Positions 1-8,727 of a DNA stretch of 64,000 nucleotides are shown in pieces. The DNA is taken from NCBI GenBank assembly GCA_005518205.2, contig RFFC02000013.1, positions 62,001-126,000 of the forward strand. Reading direction: 5' to 3'. The notes below the pieces were generated by a model. That model saw only the letters and a program-made list of their open reading frames with translations. It was not told the DNA's origin and did no database searches. The stretch's first letter is position 1. Every line of letters starts with the position of its first letter. The translations under genes were made by a program, and so were the position numbers. Source of the DNA: Hormoscilla sp. GUM202. Lineage in GTDB: Bacteria; Cyanobacteriota; Cyanobacteriia; Cyanobacteriales; Desertifilaceae.

Positions 1-403
1 ACAGGGTCCGTGAATTTCCGCCTCGTGACCGGAAGCCCGATCGCGATTCCCTGGCTGCACCGAGACCACGGGTTTTTCCGTGGTCTGGTGCTATGGGTTG
101 TAACCGATGCTGTGGCGGTTGATGTGAACTGTAAGCAATTCAAGCATTCTCTCATTGCTAAATTCTGGCATTGGGAAAGTCCCGCATGAACTTGGATCGC
201 AGCGGATCTGCTCGTGCAATTTAAATGCACGACAGCTATGAACTCTCCGGGACGATCGCAACAGTCGATCGCTCCGGAGGCATGGCGACTGCGCCAAGGC
301 GACTGCGCCAATAAAACTATTGCGATCATAGCAACAGTCGATCGCAAGGTGTGAGAAGTTCGCGTAACCGCTGACCGCCGCTGGCGGGTGCGATCGCGAG
401 ATA
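1..403. other. Left edge, no convincing gene
   Basis: No reading frame here has a recognisable product. The stretch holds HIP1-like GATCG motifs and the left member of a direct repeat (131-237) whose partner lies beyond the Uma2 array. A 68-codon minus-strand frame at 91-297 is probably only the repeat read in translation, because the same peptide pieces reappear at the other copy. Confidence 0.5.
131..237. repeat. Direct repeat, left copy, flanking the Uma2 array
   Basis: About 107 bp, starting GTAAGCAATTC and ending TTTAAATGCACGACAGCT. It is closely repeated at 5912-6021 in the same orientation, with shared blocks TTGGGAAAGTCCCGCATGAA and GGATCGCAGCGGATC. The two copies bracket the whole five-gene Uma2 cluster. 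Confidence 0.8.
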
Positions 404-1291
404 TCAGTTAATTGTATCGGGATCTATTCCCAGAGCCTGTAAGTATTGCGCTAATTGTTCGGCACGTTGACGTTCTGCCTCAGCACGTCGATCTGCGGCC
501 TCAGTACGTTGACGTTCTGCCTCAGCACGTCGATCTGCGGCCTCAGCACGTTGACGTTCTGCCTCAGCACGTTGACGTTCTGCCTCAGCACGTCGATCTG
601 CGGCCTCAGCACGTTGACGTTCTGCATTTAGTTGCCGTTCGAGTTGTTCTAGTTCTTGTCTCAGTCTGAGTTCCTCTCGGACCAAATAGTCTACATCCGG
701 GGGATCTAGTATTCGAGCTACCGGTAATATTAATCCCGGAAATTGCGCGCTCTTGACCTCATCTCCCGGCAAAAAATCTCGCTCGGCGTAACTCGATCCT
801 CCTGCAATTTTACTACACAACCGCACCCGGGAGCGCTCGGGGTCTACGATCCAATACTCCGGAATATCGAGGCGATCATATTCAGCACGTTTGGTTGAGT
901 AGTCATCGCGCCAATTTTGACTTGTCACTTCTACTACTAAGAGGGGTTTTTCGTCAAAGTTCAGCACTGCTGCCCCTTTGCGCTCGCAAACCTTTTTCCA
1001 AAAACTTTGATGACAAACGACTACATCTGGTATCCTCGATGTATTTTCTTCCGTTCTGACTCCCGTCAAGTCTATCGCTACCAAGTTCAAGTTTTCTGAT
1101 ACCAAGTGGCGCAGAAACTCGACGGTTAAAAATTTACATATTAGGTTGTGTAAACCTGTCGTTGTTGGCATTTCGATCAATTGACCGCGATCGAGTTCGT
1201 ACAGCACGCCCGGTTTTCCGGAATACTCTAGGTATTCGGCAAAGCTCAGGGTCTTTTGGGAAATATTAACATCAACCGTCGAACCTACCAT
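404..1291 (-). CDS. Uma2-family protein, copy 1
   Basis: A 295-residue member of the Uma2 (DUF820) family, which has the PD-(D/E)XK nuclease fold and is greatly expanded in cyanobacteria; its biological role is not established. The expected core residues are visible: Asp89 in IPDVVV, Glu121 in LLVVEVTS, and Lys134 in the helix before IPEYWIVD. After the core (to about residue 200) comes a charged tail with eight heptads of the type AERQRAE/AADRRAE (about 223-278), a predicted coiled coil, and a conserved end LAQYLQALGIDPDTIN. It is the last of five tandem copies read on the minus strand and has the longest heptad tail. Unlike the other copies it lacks the hairpin at its stop codon. Family assignment is secure; nuclease activity is inferred from the fold. 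Confidence 0.88.
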   Translation of the reverse strand: MVGSTVDVNISQKTLSFAEYLEYSGKPGVLYELDRGQLIEMPTTTGLHNLICKFLTVEFLRHLVSENLNLVAIDLTGVRTEENTSRIPDVVVCHQSFWKKVCERKGAAVLNFDEKPLLVVEVTSQNWRDDYSTKRAEYDRLDIPEYWIVDPERSRVRLCSKIAGGSSYAERDFLPGDEVKSAQFPGLILPVARILDPPDVDYLVREELRLRQELEQLERQLNAERQRAEAADRRAEAERQRAEAERQRAEAADRRAEAERQRTEAADRRAEAERQRAEQLAQYLQALGIDPDTIN

Positions 1292-1416
1292 ATTTTTTCT
1301 CTCACATCAACGCTCCGATCTTAGCACGGAATTTGCGGTCTTGCACCAGTGGGTAAAGAGGGCGATCGCGTAGCGTGCGCAAGCGCCCACCGGGTCATGG
1401 ACTGACCGCTGACAAC

Positions 1417-1449
1417 TGATAGATCGCGAGGTGCGATCGCGATCTATCA
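1417..1449. terminator. Hairpin at the stop of Uma2 copy 2
   Basis: A 33-nt inverted repeat with 12-bp arms TGATAGATCGCG/CGCGATCTATCA. On the minus strand the left arm begins at the TGA stop codon of the preceding Uma2 gene. There is no strong T-run, so it could be a terminator, an RNA stability element or a mobile palindrome. Sister hairpins lie at 2348-2380, 3758-3790 and 4747-4779. Confidence 0.6.
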
Positions 1450-2229
1450 GTTAATCGTATCGGGATCTATTCCCAGAGCCTGTAAGTATTGCGCTAATTG
1501 TTCGGCACGTTGAATTGCGGCCTCAGCACGTCGATCTGCTGCCTCAGCACGTTGACGTTCTGCATTTAGTTGCCGTTCGAGTTGTGCTAGTTCTTGTCGC
1601 AGTCTGAGTTCCTCTCGGACCAAATAGTCTACATCCGGGGGATCTAGTATTCGAGCTACCGGTAAAATCAATCCCGGAAATTGCGCGCTATTGACTTCAT
1701 CTCCCGGCAAAAAATCCCGCTCGGCGTAACTCGATTCTCCGGAAATTTTACTACACAACCGCACCCGCTCCCGCTCGGAGTCTACGATCCAATACTCCGG
1801 AATATCGAGGCGATCGTATTCAGCACGTTTGGTTCCGTAGTCATCGCGCCAATTTTGACTTGTCACTTCTACTACTAAGAGGGGTTTTTCGTCAAAGTTC
1901 AGCACTGCTGCCCCTTTGCGCTCGCAAACCTTTTTCCAAAAACTTTGATGACAAACGACTACATCTGGTATCCTCGATGTATTTTCTTCCGTTCTCACTC
2001 CCGTCAAGTCTATCGCTACCAAGTTCAAGTTTTCTGATACCAAGTGGCGCAGAAACTCGACGGTTAAAATTTTACATATTAGGTTGTGTAAACCTGTCGT
2101 TGTTGGCATTTCGAGCAACTGACCGCGATCGAGTTCGTACAGCACACCCGGTTCTCCGGAATACTCTAGGTATTCGGCGAAGCTCAAGGTCTTTTGAGAA
2201 ATATTAACATCAACCGTGGAACCTACCAT
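1447..2229 (-). CDS. Uma2-family protein, copy 2
   Basis: 260 residues, almost identical to copy 1 over the nuclease-fold core (IPDVVV, LLVVEVTS, IPEYWIVD all kept). The difference is the tail: only three heptads (AERQRAE, AADRRAE, AAIQRAE) remain before the shared LAQYLQALGIDPDTIN ending. The start is the ATG of MVGSTVDVNISQK, common to all copies. The spacer to copy 3 is about 150 bp and carries the stop-codon hairpin, so each gene with its spacer behaves as one repeat unit of about 0.93 kb. Function as for the family: possible nuclease, unproven. Confidence 0.88.
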   Translation of the reverse strand: MVGSTVDVNISQKTLSFAEYLEYSGEPGVLYELDRGQLLEMPTTTGLHNLICKILTVEFLRHLVSENLNLVAIDLTGVRTEENTSRIPDVVVCHQSFWKKVCERKGAAVLNFDEKPLLVVEVTSQNWRDDYGTKRAEYDRLDIPEYWIVDSERERVRLCSKISGESSYAERDFLPGDEVNSAQFPGLILPVARILDPPDVDYLVREELRLRQELAQLERQLNAERQRAEAADRRAEAAIQRAEQLAQYLQALGIDPDTIN

Positions 2230-2347
2230 ATTTTTTCCCTCAATTCAACGAGACGATCTTAGCACGGAATTTGCGGTCTTGCACCAGTTAGTAAAGAGGG
2301 CGAGCGCGCGCTTGCGCCCACCGGGTCATGGACTGACCGCTGACAAC

Positions 2348-2380
2348 TGATAGATCGCGAGGTGCGATCGCGATCTATCA
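2348..2380. terminator. Hairpin at the stop of Uma2 copy 3
   Basis: Same 33-nt inverted repeat (arms TGATAGATCGCG/CGCGATCTATCA, loop AGGTGCGAT) as at 1417, again starting at the stop codon of the Uma2 gene on the minus strand. Confidence 0.6.
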
Positions 2381-3181
2381 ATTAATTGTATCGGGATCTA
2401 TTCCCAGAGCCTGTAAGTATTGCGCTAATTGTTCGGCACGTCGATCTGCGGCCTCAGCACGTTGACGTTCTGCCTCAGCACGTTGACGTTCTGCCTCAGC
2501 ACGTTGACGTTCTGCATTTATTTGCCATTCGAGTTCTTCTAGTTCTTGTCGCAGTCTGAGTTCCTCTCGGACCAAATAGTCTACATCCGGCGGATCTAGT
2601 ATTCGAGCTACCGGTAAAATCAATCCCGGAAATTGCGCGCTATTGACGTCTTCTCCCGGCAAAAAATCCCGCTCGGCGTAGCTCGATCCTCCTGCAATTT
2701 TACTACACAACCGCACCCGCTCCTGCTCGGGGTTTACGATCCAATACTCCGGAATATCGAGGCGATCGTATTCAGCACGTTTGGTTCCGTAGTCATCGCG
2801 CCAATTTTGACTTGTCACTTCTACTACTAAGAGGGGTTTTTCGTCAAAGTTCAGCACTGCTGCCCCTTTGCGCTCGCAAACCTTTTTCCAAAAACTTTGA
2901 TGACAAACGACTACATCTGGTATCCTCGATGTATTTTCTTCCGTTCTCACTCCCGTCAAGTCTATCGCTACCAAGTTCAAGTTTTCTGATACCAAGTGGC
3001 GCAGAAACTCGACGGTTAAAAATTTACATATTAGGTTGTGTAAACCTGTCGTTGTTGGCATTTCGAGCAACTGACCGCGATCGAGTTCGTACAGCACACC
3101 CGGTTCTCCGGAATACTCTAGGTATTCGGCGAAGCTCAAGGTCTTTTGAGAAATATTAACATCAACCGTGGAACCTACCAT
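2378..3181 (-). CDS. Uma2-family protein, copy 3
   Basis: 267 residues; core as in copies 1 and 2 with small substitutions (IVNPEQERVR where copy 1 has IVDPERSRVR; PGEDV where copy 1 has PGDEV). The coiled-coil tail has four heptads. This copy is followed upstream on the minus strand by a 600-bp spacer that is enlarged relative to the other spacers by repeated ACCAAACCGGTTTCTTGCC motifs. Putative PD-(D/E)XK protein of unknown target. Confidence 0.88.
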   Translation of the reverse strand: MVGSTVDVNISQKTLSFAEYLEYSGEPGVLYELDRGQLLEMPTTTGLHNLICKFLTVEFLRHLVSENLNLVAIDLTGVRTEENTSRIPDVVVCHQSFWKKVCERKGAAVLNFDEKPLLVVEVTSQNWRDDYGTKRAEYDRLDIPEYWIVNPEQERVRLCSKIAGGSSYAERDFLPGEDVNSAQFPGLILPVARILDPPDVDYLVREELRLRQELEELEWQINAERQRAEAERQRAEAERQRAEAADRRAEQLAQYLQALGIDPDTIN

Positions 3182-3199
3182 ATTTTTTCCCTCAATTCA

Positions 3200-3757
3200 A
3201 CGAGACGATCTTAGCACGGAATTTGCGGTCTTGCACCAGTTGGTAAAGAGGGCGATCTGGCCGCAGTTGGCAATCAACCGGGTTTCTATTATAACCTCTG
3301 GTCTTTACCCAAGGTGGAAAAAAGAAACAAAGGTGATGGTTCTACCGGATGGGCGATCGCGCGCGTGCTAGAAACCTGGTTTCTTTTAACTAACACGTGC
3401 TGTCAGCCAAGATTTTTGCACCAAACCGGTTTGGTGCGAGGGACTGGCAGGCGATCGTCTGTCGCAACAGAGAACCGGGTTTCTATGATTCTATCAAAGA
3501 CTGCGGTTGATATTGCACCAAACCGGTTCCTTGCCATAACCGGTGAAGAATGCGATCGCCTCTTGAGCCCGGTATCGGCGATCGCCATCTATTCCCATTA
3601 GTGGTAAGCTGTGGAAAAACACCCCCGACTTCATAACCGGATTTCTAAGAGTCAATTTTGGGAAAAGACTCTTAGATATCGCACCAAACCGGTTTCTTGC
3701 CACTGGTGGGCGGTGCCCACCCTACATTATTTTAGCACCAAACCGGTTTCTTGCCAC
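3200..3757. repeat. Repeat-filled spacer inside the Uma2 array
   Basis: About 500 bp of extra sequence separates copies 3 and 4. It contains four variants of GCACCAAACCGGTTTCTTGCC (about 3418, 3513, 3679 and 3730) and several GAAACCGGGTTTCT palindromes of a kind scattered elsewhere in the window (5694, 25045, 48430, 48485). No supported gene. Confidence 0.6.
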
Positions 3758-3790
3758 TGATAGATCGCGAGGTGCGATCGCGATCTATCA
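3758..3790. terminator. Hairpin at the stop of Uma2 copy 4
   Basis: Third copy of the 33-nt inverted repeat with arms TGATAGATCGCG/CGCGATCTATCA, placed at the stop codon of the frameshifted Uma2 copy. Confidence 0.6.
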
Positions 3791-4628
3791 GTTAATTGTA
3801 TCGGGATCTATTCCCAGAGCCTGTAAGTATTGCGCTAATTGTTCGGCACGTTGACGTTCTGCCTCAGCACGTCGATCTGCGGCCTCAGCACGTTGACGTT
3901 CTGCCTCAGCACGTCGATCTGCGGCCTCAGCACGTTGACGTTCTGTATCAGCACGTTGACGTTCTGCATTTATTTGCCGTTCGAGTTCTTCTAGTTGTTG
4001 TCTCAGTCTGAGTTCCTCTCGGACCAAATAGTCTACATCCGGGGGATCTAGTATTCGAGCTACCGGTAATATTAATCCCGGAAATTGCGCGCTATTGACG
4101 TCATCTCCCGGCAAAAAATCCCGCTCGGCGTAGCTCGATCCTCCTGCAATTTTACTACACAACCGCACCCGCTCCTGCTCGGAGTCTACGATCCAATACT
4201 CCGGAATATCGTGAGTATTCAGTTCGTTTGGTCGAGTAGTCATCGCGCCAATTTTGACTTGTCACTTCTACTACTAAGAGGGGTTTTTCGTCAAAGTTCA
4301 GCACTGCTGCCCCTTTGCGCTCGCAAACCTTTTTCCAAAAACTTTGATGACAAACGACTACATCTGGTATCCTCGATGTATTTTCTTCCGTTCTGACTCC
4401 CGTCAAGTCTATCGCTACCAAGTTCAAGTTTTCTGATACCAAGTGGCGCAGAAACTCGACGGTTAAAAATTTACATATTAGGTTGTGTAAACCTGTCGTT
4501 GTTGGCATTTCGAGCAACTGACCGCGATCGAGTTCGTACAGCACACCTGGTTTTCCGGAATATTCTAGGTATTCAGCAAAGCTCAGGGTCTTTTGAGAAA
4601 TATTAACATCAACCGTCGAACCTACCAT
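3788..4628 (-). pseudogene. Uma2-family gene, copy 4, frameshifted
   Basis: The first 140 or so codons match the other copies through LLVVEVTSQNW, then the frame is lost near 4210-4225. There the intact copies have a segment of about 30 nt (TATCGAGGCGATCATATTC and on), while this copy has about 25 nt (TATCGTGAGTATTC and on), a net loss of about 5 nt. The rest (IPEYWIVDSEQERVR to IDPDTIN, with six heptads) continues in another frame. The break falls on the helix carrying the presumed catalytic Lys, so even a truncated product would lack part of the active site. The loss removes a GGCGATC motif, suggesting slippage or palindrome loss. Confidence 0.85.
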
Positions 4629-4746
4629 ATTTTTTCCCTCAATTCAACGCTCCGATCTTAGCACGGAATTTGCGGTCTTGCATCAGTTAGTAAAGAGGGC
4701 GATCGCGCGCTTGCGCCCACCGGGTCATGGACTGACCGCTGACAAC

Positions 4747-4779
4747 TGAGAGAGCGCGAGGTGCGATCGCGATCTCTCA
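4747..4779. terminator. Hairpin at the stop of Uma2 copy 5, with a compensated arm
   Basis: Arms TGAGAGAGCGCG/CGCGATCTCTCA. Compared with the other three hairpins the fourth base of the left arm and its partner both changed (T-A to G-C), keeping the pair; one further left-arm change (T to G) leaves a mismatch. Confidence 0.6.
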
Positions 4780-5601
4780 GTTAATTGTATCGGGATCTAT
4801 TCCCAGAGCCTGTAAGTATTGCGCTAATTGTTCGGCACGTTGACGTTCTGCCTCAGCACGTCGATCTGCGGCCTCAGCACGTCGATCTGCGGCCTCAGCA
4901 CGTCGATCTGCGGCCTCAGCACGTTGACGTTCTGCATTTAGTTGCCGTTCGAGTTGTGCTAGTTCTTGTCTCAGTCTGAGTTCCTCTCGGACCAAATAGT
5001 CTACATCCGGGGGATCTAGTATTCGAGCTACCGGTAATATTAATCCCGGAAATTGCGCGCTCTTGACCTCATCTCCCGGCAAAAAATCTCGCTCGGCGTA
5101 ACTCGATCCTCCTGCAATTTTACTACACAACCGCACCCGGGAGCGCTCGGGGTCTACGATCCAATACTCCGGAATATCGAGGCGATCATATTCAGCACGT
5201 TTGGTTGAGTAGTCATCGCGCCAATTTTGACTTGTCACTTCTACTACTAAGAGGGGTTTTTCGTCAAAGTTCAGCACTGCTGCCCCTTTGCGCTCGCAAA
5301 CCTTTTTCCAAAAACTTTGATGACAAACGACTACATCTGGTATCCTCGATGTATTTTCTTCCGTTCTGACTCCCGTCAAGTCTATCGCTACCAAGTTCAA
5401 GTTTTCTGATACCAAGTGGCGCAGAAACTCGACGGTTAAAATTTTACATATTAGGTTGTGTAAACCTGTCGTTGTTGGCATTTCGAGCAACTGACCGCGA
5501 TCGAGTTCGTACAGCACACCCGGTTCTCCGGAATACTCTAGGTATTCGGCGAAGCTCAAGGTCTTTTGAGAAATATTAACATCAACCGTGGAACCTACCA
5601 T
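4777..5601 (-). CDS. Uma2-family protein, copy 5
   Basis: 274 residues, the first gene of the array in the direction of transcription. Core motifs IPDVVV, LLVVEVTS and IPEYWIVD are intact. The tail has five heptads, three of them consecutive AADRRAE units. The middle of the gene is closest to copy 1 (shared DPERSRVR and GDEVKSAQFPG), whereas the N-terminal part is like copies 2 and 3 (SGEPGVL), a mosaic pattern expected from gene conversion among the copies. Confidence 0.88.
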   Translation of the reverse strand: MVGSTVDVNISQKTLSFAEYLEYSGEPGVLYELDRGQLLEMPTTTGLHNLICKILTVEFLRHLVSENLNLVAIDLTGVRTEENTSRIPDVVVCHQSFWKKVCERKGAAVLNFDEKPLLVVEVTSQNWRDDYSTKRAEYDRLDIPEYWIVDPERSRVRLCSKIAGGSSYAERDFLPGDEVKSAQFPGLILPVARILDPPDVDYLVREELRLRQELAQLERQLNAERQRAEAADRRAEAADRRAEAADRRAEAERQRAEQLAQYLQALGIDPDTIN

Positions 5602-6379
5602 ATTTTTTCCCTCAATTCAACGAGACGATCTTAGCACGGAATTTGCGGTCTTGCACCAGTTGGTAAAGAGGGCGATCTCGCAGCAGTTGGCAAGAAACCG
5701 GGTTTCTATTATAACCTTTCGGCGCTCGCCGGTCTAGAAAGGTGCGGATGTATCTGTTCCCTTGAATTTTAACTCTTTGTCGGGGTCCGTGGGGTCTGGC
5801 AATTGGTAAATTTCTCTACCAATACTCCCGTAGGTTGGGCCCGAGGGTTGGGGGTTTCCGAGTCGGTGGAAATAGATCGCGCGACAGATGCGATCGCTCT
5901 TGATAACAGGCCAGTAAGCAATTCGCTCCCAAATCTCATTCTCTCATTCAAAATTGGGAAAGTCCCGCATGAACAAGGATCGCAGCGGATCGGATGGCTG
6001 CAATTTAAATGCACGACAGCTTAAGTGTGCATTGGTAAACTGAATTATGTAATTTTTGGTAATTTTTTGTAAATTTGGCGCTCAATTTGCTCCCAGAAAG
6101 AGGTTCAGCTATGAAGACAATTCCAACTTCCAACTTACTACGAACTACAAGCCACGGAGAACTACTTAGCAGGGGCAGCAAGAAGGAGTTGAGATGATAT
6201 AATGGAATATCTATGGTAACCACATTTGTCCGCTCCGGAGGCGATCGGGCGGGGGCGGACTCCGGAGCTTATAGACCTTAGTTACCGCACGGTCAAGCAA
6301 GTATATGCTACCATGTTTATCCTGGATGATTTGGCTGCGCCATCCATAGTAAAATTCAAATACAAAATGGAATGAAGCT
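5602..6379. other. Spacer without a supported gene
   Basis: Contains a GAAACCGGGTTTC palindrome, the right member of the array-flanking direct repeat, and a 28-codon plus-strand frame at 6111-6197 (starts MKTIPTSNLL) that I do not recognise and do not call. The last 150 bases lead into the broken gene at 6380. Confidence 0.4.
5912..6021. repeat. Direct repeat, right copy, flanking the Uma2 array
   Basis: Partner of 131-237, same orientation, ending TTTAAATGCACGACAGCT. Recombination between the two copies would delete all five Uma2 genes. Confidence 0.8.
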
Positions 6380-6717
6380 ATGGCAACGATAACTATTGAA
6401 GTACCCGATGAACGGAAGGACCGCACTGGAGCAGATGGCTCGCGCCTCCCGGAACTGCTACGCTATCTGGTGCAACAGCCAGCGGTTCCCGCCCATATCT
6501 ACCGCTACATTCTCAATTTTATGGCCAGTCAACCAACAAAAGAACAGTATATCGCTTTTCCGTCCTACGCCAGAAATGACAGAGCGCTTGGCGACGGAAG
6601 CTGGCACGCAGCAAAGCTTTTGAACTGACTCAACCAGAGGAACAGGAACTGGATGAGTACGAACGGATCGAGCATGTGATGATTATGCTCGATGCTGGTT
6701 TACCGATAATCTATTGA
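6380..6717 (+). pseudogene. Small cyanobacterial protein gene, multiply frameshifted
   Basis: Three consecutive pieces in different frames read as one protein: MATITIEVPDE at the start (6380), then QPAVPAHIYRYIL and FRPTPEMTERLA, and finally LARSKAFELTQPEEQELDEYERIEHVMIML to the stop at 6715-6717. The opening resembles small cyanobacterial proteins often found near toxin or nuclease genes, which I cannot name with certainty. At least two frameshifts make it a pseudogene. It is followed after about 50 bp by a strong hairpin. Confidence 0.65.
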
Positions 6718-6769
6718 TGCCGTGCCCCTACATAACATCCGATCGCCCATACCATCTGCCGTTTCAAAT

Positions 6770-6799
6770 GCCCTCGGGTGCAAGACCACACCCGAGGGC
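6770..6799. terminator. Strong GC hairpin
   Basis: Perfect 11-bp arms GCCCTCGGGTG/CACCCGAGGGC with an 8-nt loop, about 50 bp after the broken small gene and just upstream of the truncated rtcB. No T-run follows, so terminator function is only suggested. Confidence 0.5.
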
Positions 6800-6832
6800 G
6801 AACCGACAATTTTTTCAGATATCCCTTGACAG

Positions 6833-8425
6833 TTGTGGTATAAAATCAGTACAAAGATAACAGTGGGTAAGGGGGCTTTGGTGGGTTCTGTGATTGCTAC
6901 TAAAGAGGCGATCGTCCCTGCTGCTGTGGGCGTGGATATCGGCTGTTTTACCGGTGATACCCTGGTGCCTCTAGCCGATGGCAAGTCCTATGCTATCAAA
7001 GAACTTGCTAGCAGGTCAAGGGAATTTATGGTTTACTCATGCACCGATACAGGTAAAATTGTGATAGCTCGGGCGACAGCAAAGTTAACGCGCTACAATG
7101 CTGAATTGGTGCAGGTAGTTCTGGACAATGGTGCCCCGATCGCATGCACTCCGGATCGCGAATTCATGATGAGGGATGGCACTTATCGGCAAGCAAGGGA
7201 CTTGCAACCCGGTACTTCGCTGATGCCTTTCTATTCTCAAGTGGACAAAGAGGGTTACACTTTAATTCAACAACCTGCTTCGGGAAGATGGGAAAAGGCA
7301 GATGTCGGAAAATTGTCCGATCGCCAGCAGATGGAAGTGGGGGCAGGCAGTCTTCTGCGCTATAATCACAAGGTAGTGGCGGTTACGCCTCTGCCAGAGA
7401 AGCAGGATGTCTACTGCTTGACTGTTCCTGAATATGGTAACTTTGCCTTAACTGCGGGGGTATTTGTCCATAACTGCGGGATGGCCGCAGTCAAAACTCC
7501 TTTCGAGGCAGATCGACTGGAAGGTAAACTCAAGCAGATCCGTCTGGATATTGAAGCTGCCATTCCTGTGGGATTTAATCAAAACAAGGAGGTGGAAACT
7601 GCTGTTAGTAACTGGCAGGGATGGGGTGACTTTAAGGAACTGCATCCGGGGGTGCAACGCTTGGATGGTAAGGCGATGAAACAGTTGGGTTCCCTCGGTG
7701 GGGGCAATCATTTTATTGAGGTTTGTCTGGATACCGAAGACCAAGTCTGGTTGATGTTGCACTCGGGTTCCCGTAATATCGGTAATATGCTGGCGAAAAA
7801 CCATATTAATACTGCCAAGGAATTGGCAAAGCTGGCAGGAGAAAAGTTGCCCGATCGGGACTTAGCCTACTTTGTGGCCCAGACCCCTGAGTTTGCTGCT
7901 TACTGGCACGATCTGCAATGGGCGCAAGGTTATGCCCGCTTCAACCGGGATGTAATGATGGCGAGACTGAAGCGCATTGTCGAAAAGCATCTGGCGGGCG
8001 GGAAGCAGACTAAGCCCTTATTGCAGGTAAATTGCCATCACAATTACTCGGAAAAAGAGGTGCATTTCGGCGAGGAAGTCTACGTGACGCGCAAGGGGGC
8101 TGTGAGGGCCCGGGAGGATGATTATGGTATTATTCCCGGATCTATGGGGGCCAAGTCTTTCATCGTCAAGGGTAAGGGAAATGCCGAAAGCTATTGTTCT
8201 TGTGCCCACGGGGCGGGGCGATCGATGTCTCGCAGTAAGGCGAAGAAGCAATTTTCTGTTGAGGATCTGATGCAGCAAACTGCTGGGGTTGAATGTCGCA
8301 AGGATGAGGGCGTCTTGGATGAAATTCCCGGCGCTTATAAGCGGATCGATGAGGTAATGCAAAATCAATCCGATCTGGTGGAAGTTGTGGCCACCCTGAA
8401 GCAGGTTGTCTGCGTTAAAGGGTAA
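6833..8425 (+). CDS. rtcB: RtcB-type RNA ligase, 5'-truncated, with intein
   Basis: GTP-dependent 3'-phosphate/2',3'-cyclic-phosphate RNA ligase used in RNA repair and tRNA handling. The C-terminal extein is intact and shows the metal and guanylylation residues of the family: LGGGNHFIEV, LMLHSGSRNIG, NCHHNYS and the guanylylated His of CAHGAGRSMSR. The first part is missing: the frame opens at a TTG (6833), six bases after an in-frame TGA, and joins the family only at VGKGALVGSVIATKEAI, so about 50-60 N-terminal residues are absent. A 177-residue mini-intein sits between GVDIG and CGMAAV, the site of the metal-binding Cys. Without intein the product would be about 353 residues. Probably inactive or dead, although the long open frame has no stop. 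A hairpin at 8437-8456 follows. Confidence 0.88.
   Translation: MWYKISTKITVGKGALVGSVIATKEAIVPAAVGVDIGCFTGDTLVPLADGKSYAIKELASRSREFMVYSCTDTGKIVIARATAKLTRYNAELVQVVLDNGAPIACTPDREFMMRDGTYRQARDLQPGTSLMPFYSQVDKEGYTLIQQPASGRWEKADVGKLSDRQQMEVGAGSLLRYNHKVVAVTPLPEKQDVYCLTVPEYGNFALTAGVFVHNCGMAAVKTPFEADRLEGKLKQIRLDIEAAIPVGFNQNKEVETAVSNWQGWGDFKELHPGVQRLDGKAMKQLGSLGGGNHFIEVCLDTEDQVWLMLHSGSRNIGNMLAKNHINTAKELAKLAGEKLPDRDLAYFVAQTPEFAAYWHDLQWAQGYARFNRDVMMARLKRIVEKHLAGGKQTKPLLQVNCHHNYSEKEVHFGEEVYVTRKGAVRAREDDYGIIPGSMGAKSFIVKGKGNAESYCSCAHGAGRSMSRSKAKKQFSVEDLMQQTAGVECRKDEGVLDEIPGAYKRIDEVMQNQSDLVEVVATLKQVVCVKG
6944..7474 (+). other. Mini-intein in rtcB (177 residues)
   Basis: Starts at Cys38 of the host frame (block A CFTGDTLVPLADGK) and ends VYCLTVPEY...GVFVHN before the Cys+1 of CGM. 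There is no homing-endonuclease domain. Block B reads CTPDREF, whereas RtcB inteins as I remember them have TPDH at this place, and block F reads EYGNF where a His is usual before NF. The terminal nucleophile Cys1, the final His-Asn and Cys+1 are kept. The missing block B His, which assists the first acyl shift, suggests weak or lost splicing. Confidence 0.88.
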
Positions 8426-8727
8426 CATTCGCTTTTCCCCAGGTTAAAACCTGGGGCTACAGAAATCCATCATCACAACCTGTTATTCTGCAACACTTGA
8501 TTCACCTATTTTTTGACAAAATAATGCCTAATCCCAGCCCGCTTTCTTGTCGGAGATCTTTCTTGATTTAACCATCCAATAGCAGGAAAATCATAGCTTT
8601 CACAAATCCATAAAGAATGCATTCCTAAAATTAAAGATTCTCTAAAGCTTGAGACTCTATTATCTATTGAACTCTTGCGATTTTCGCATTCCCCTCATAT
8701 CGAAGGCGATCGGGCAGGCTTGGGCAT
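8426..8727. other. Intergenic region after rtcB
   Basis: Contains a hairpin CCCCAGGTTAAAACCTGGGG at 8437-8456, a plausible end-of-transcript structure for rtcB. The remainder shows no recognisable gene before the TPR remnant. Confidence 0.5.

Noticed and set aside
412..669. Plus-strand open frame (repeated HVDVLPQHVD) opposite Uma2 copy 1, with counterparts at 3796 and 4785
   Set aside because: It is the antisense of the 21-bp heptad repeat; repeat periodicity keeps the frame open. No start signal and no independent conservation.
1860..2207. 115-codon plus-strand frame, repeated at 2812-3159
   Set aside because: Antisense shadow of the Uma2 core; present only because the cores are duplicated.
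404..5601. Restriction-modification or toxin-antitoxin cluster
   Set aside because: All five genes are Uma2 paralogues; there is no methylase, specificity subunit or antitoxin gene among them.
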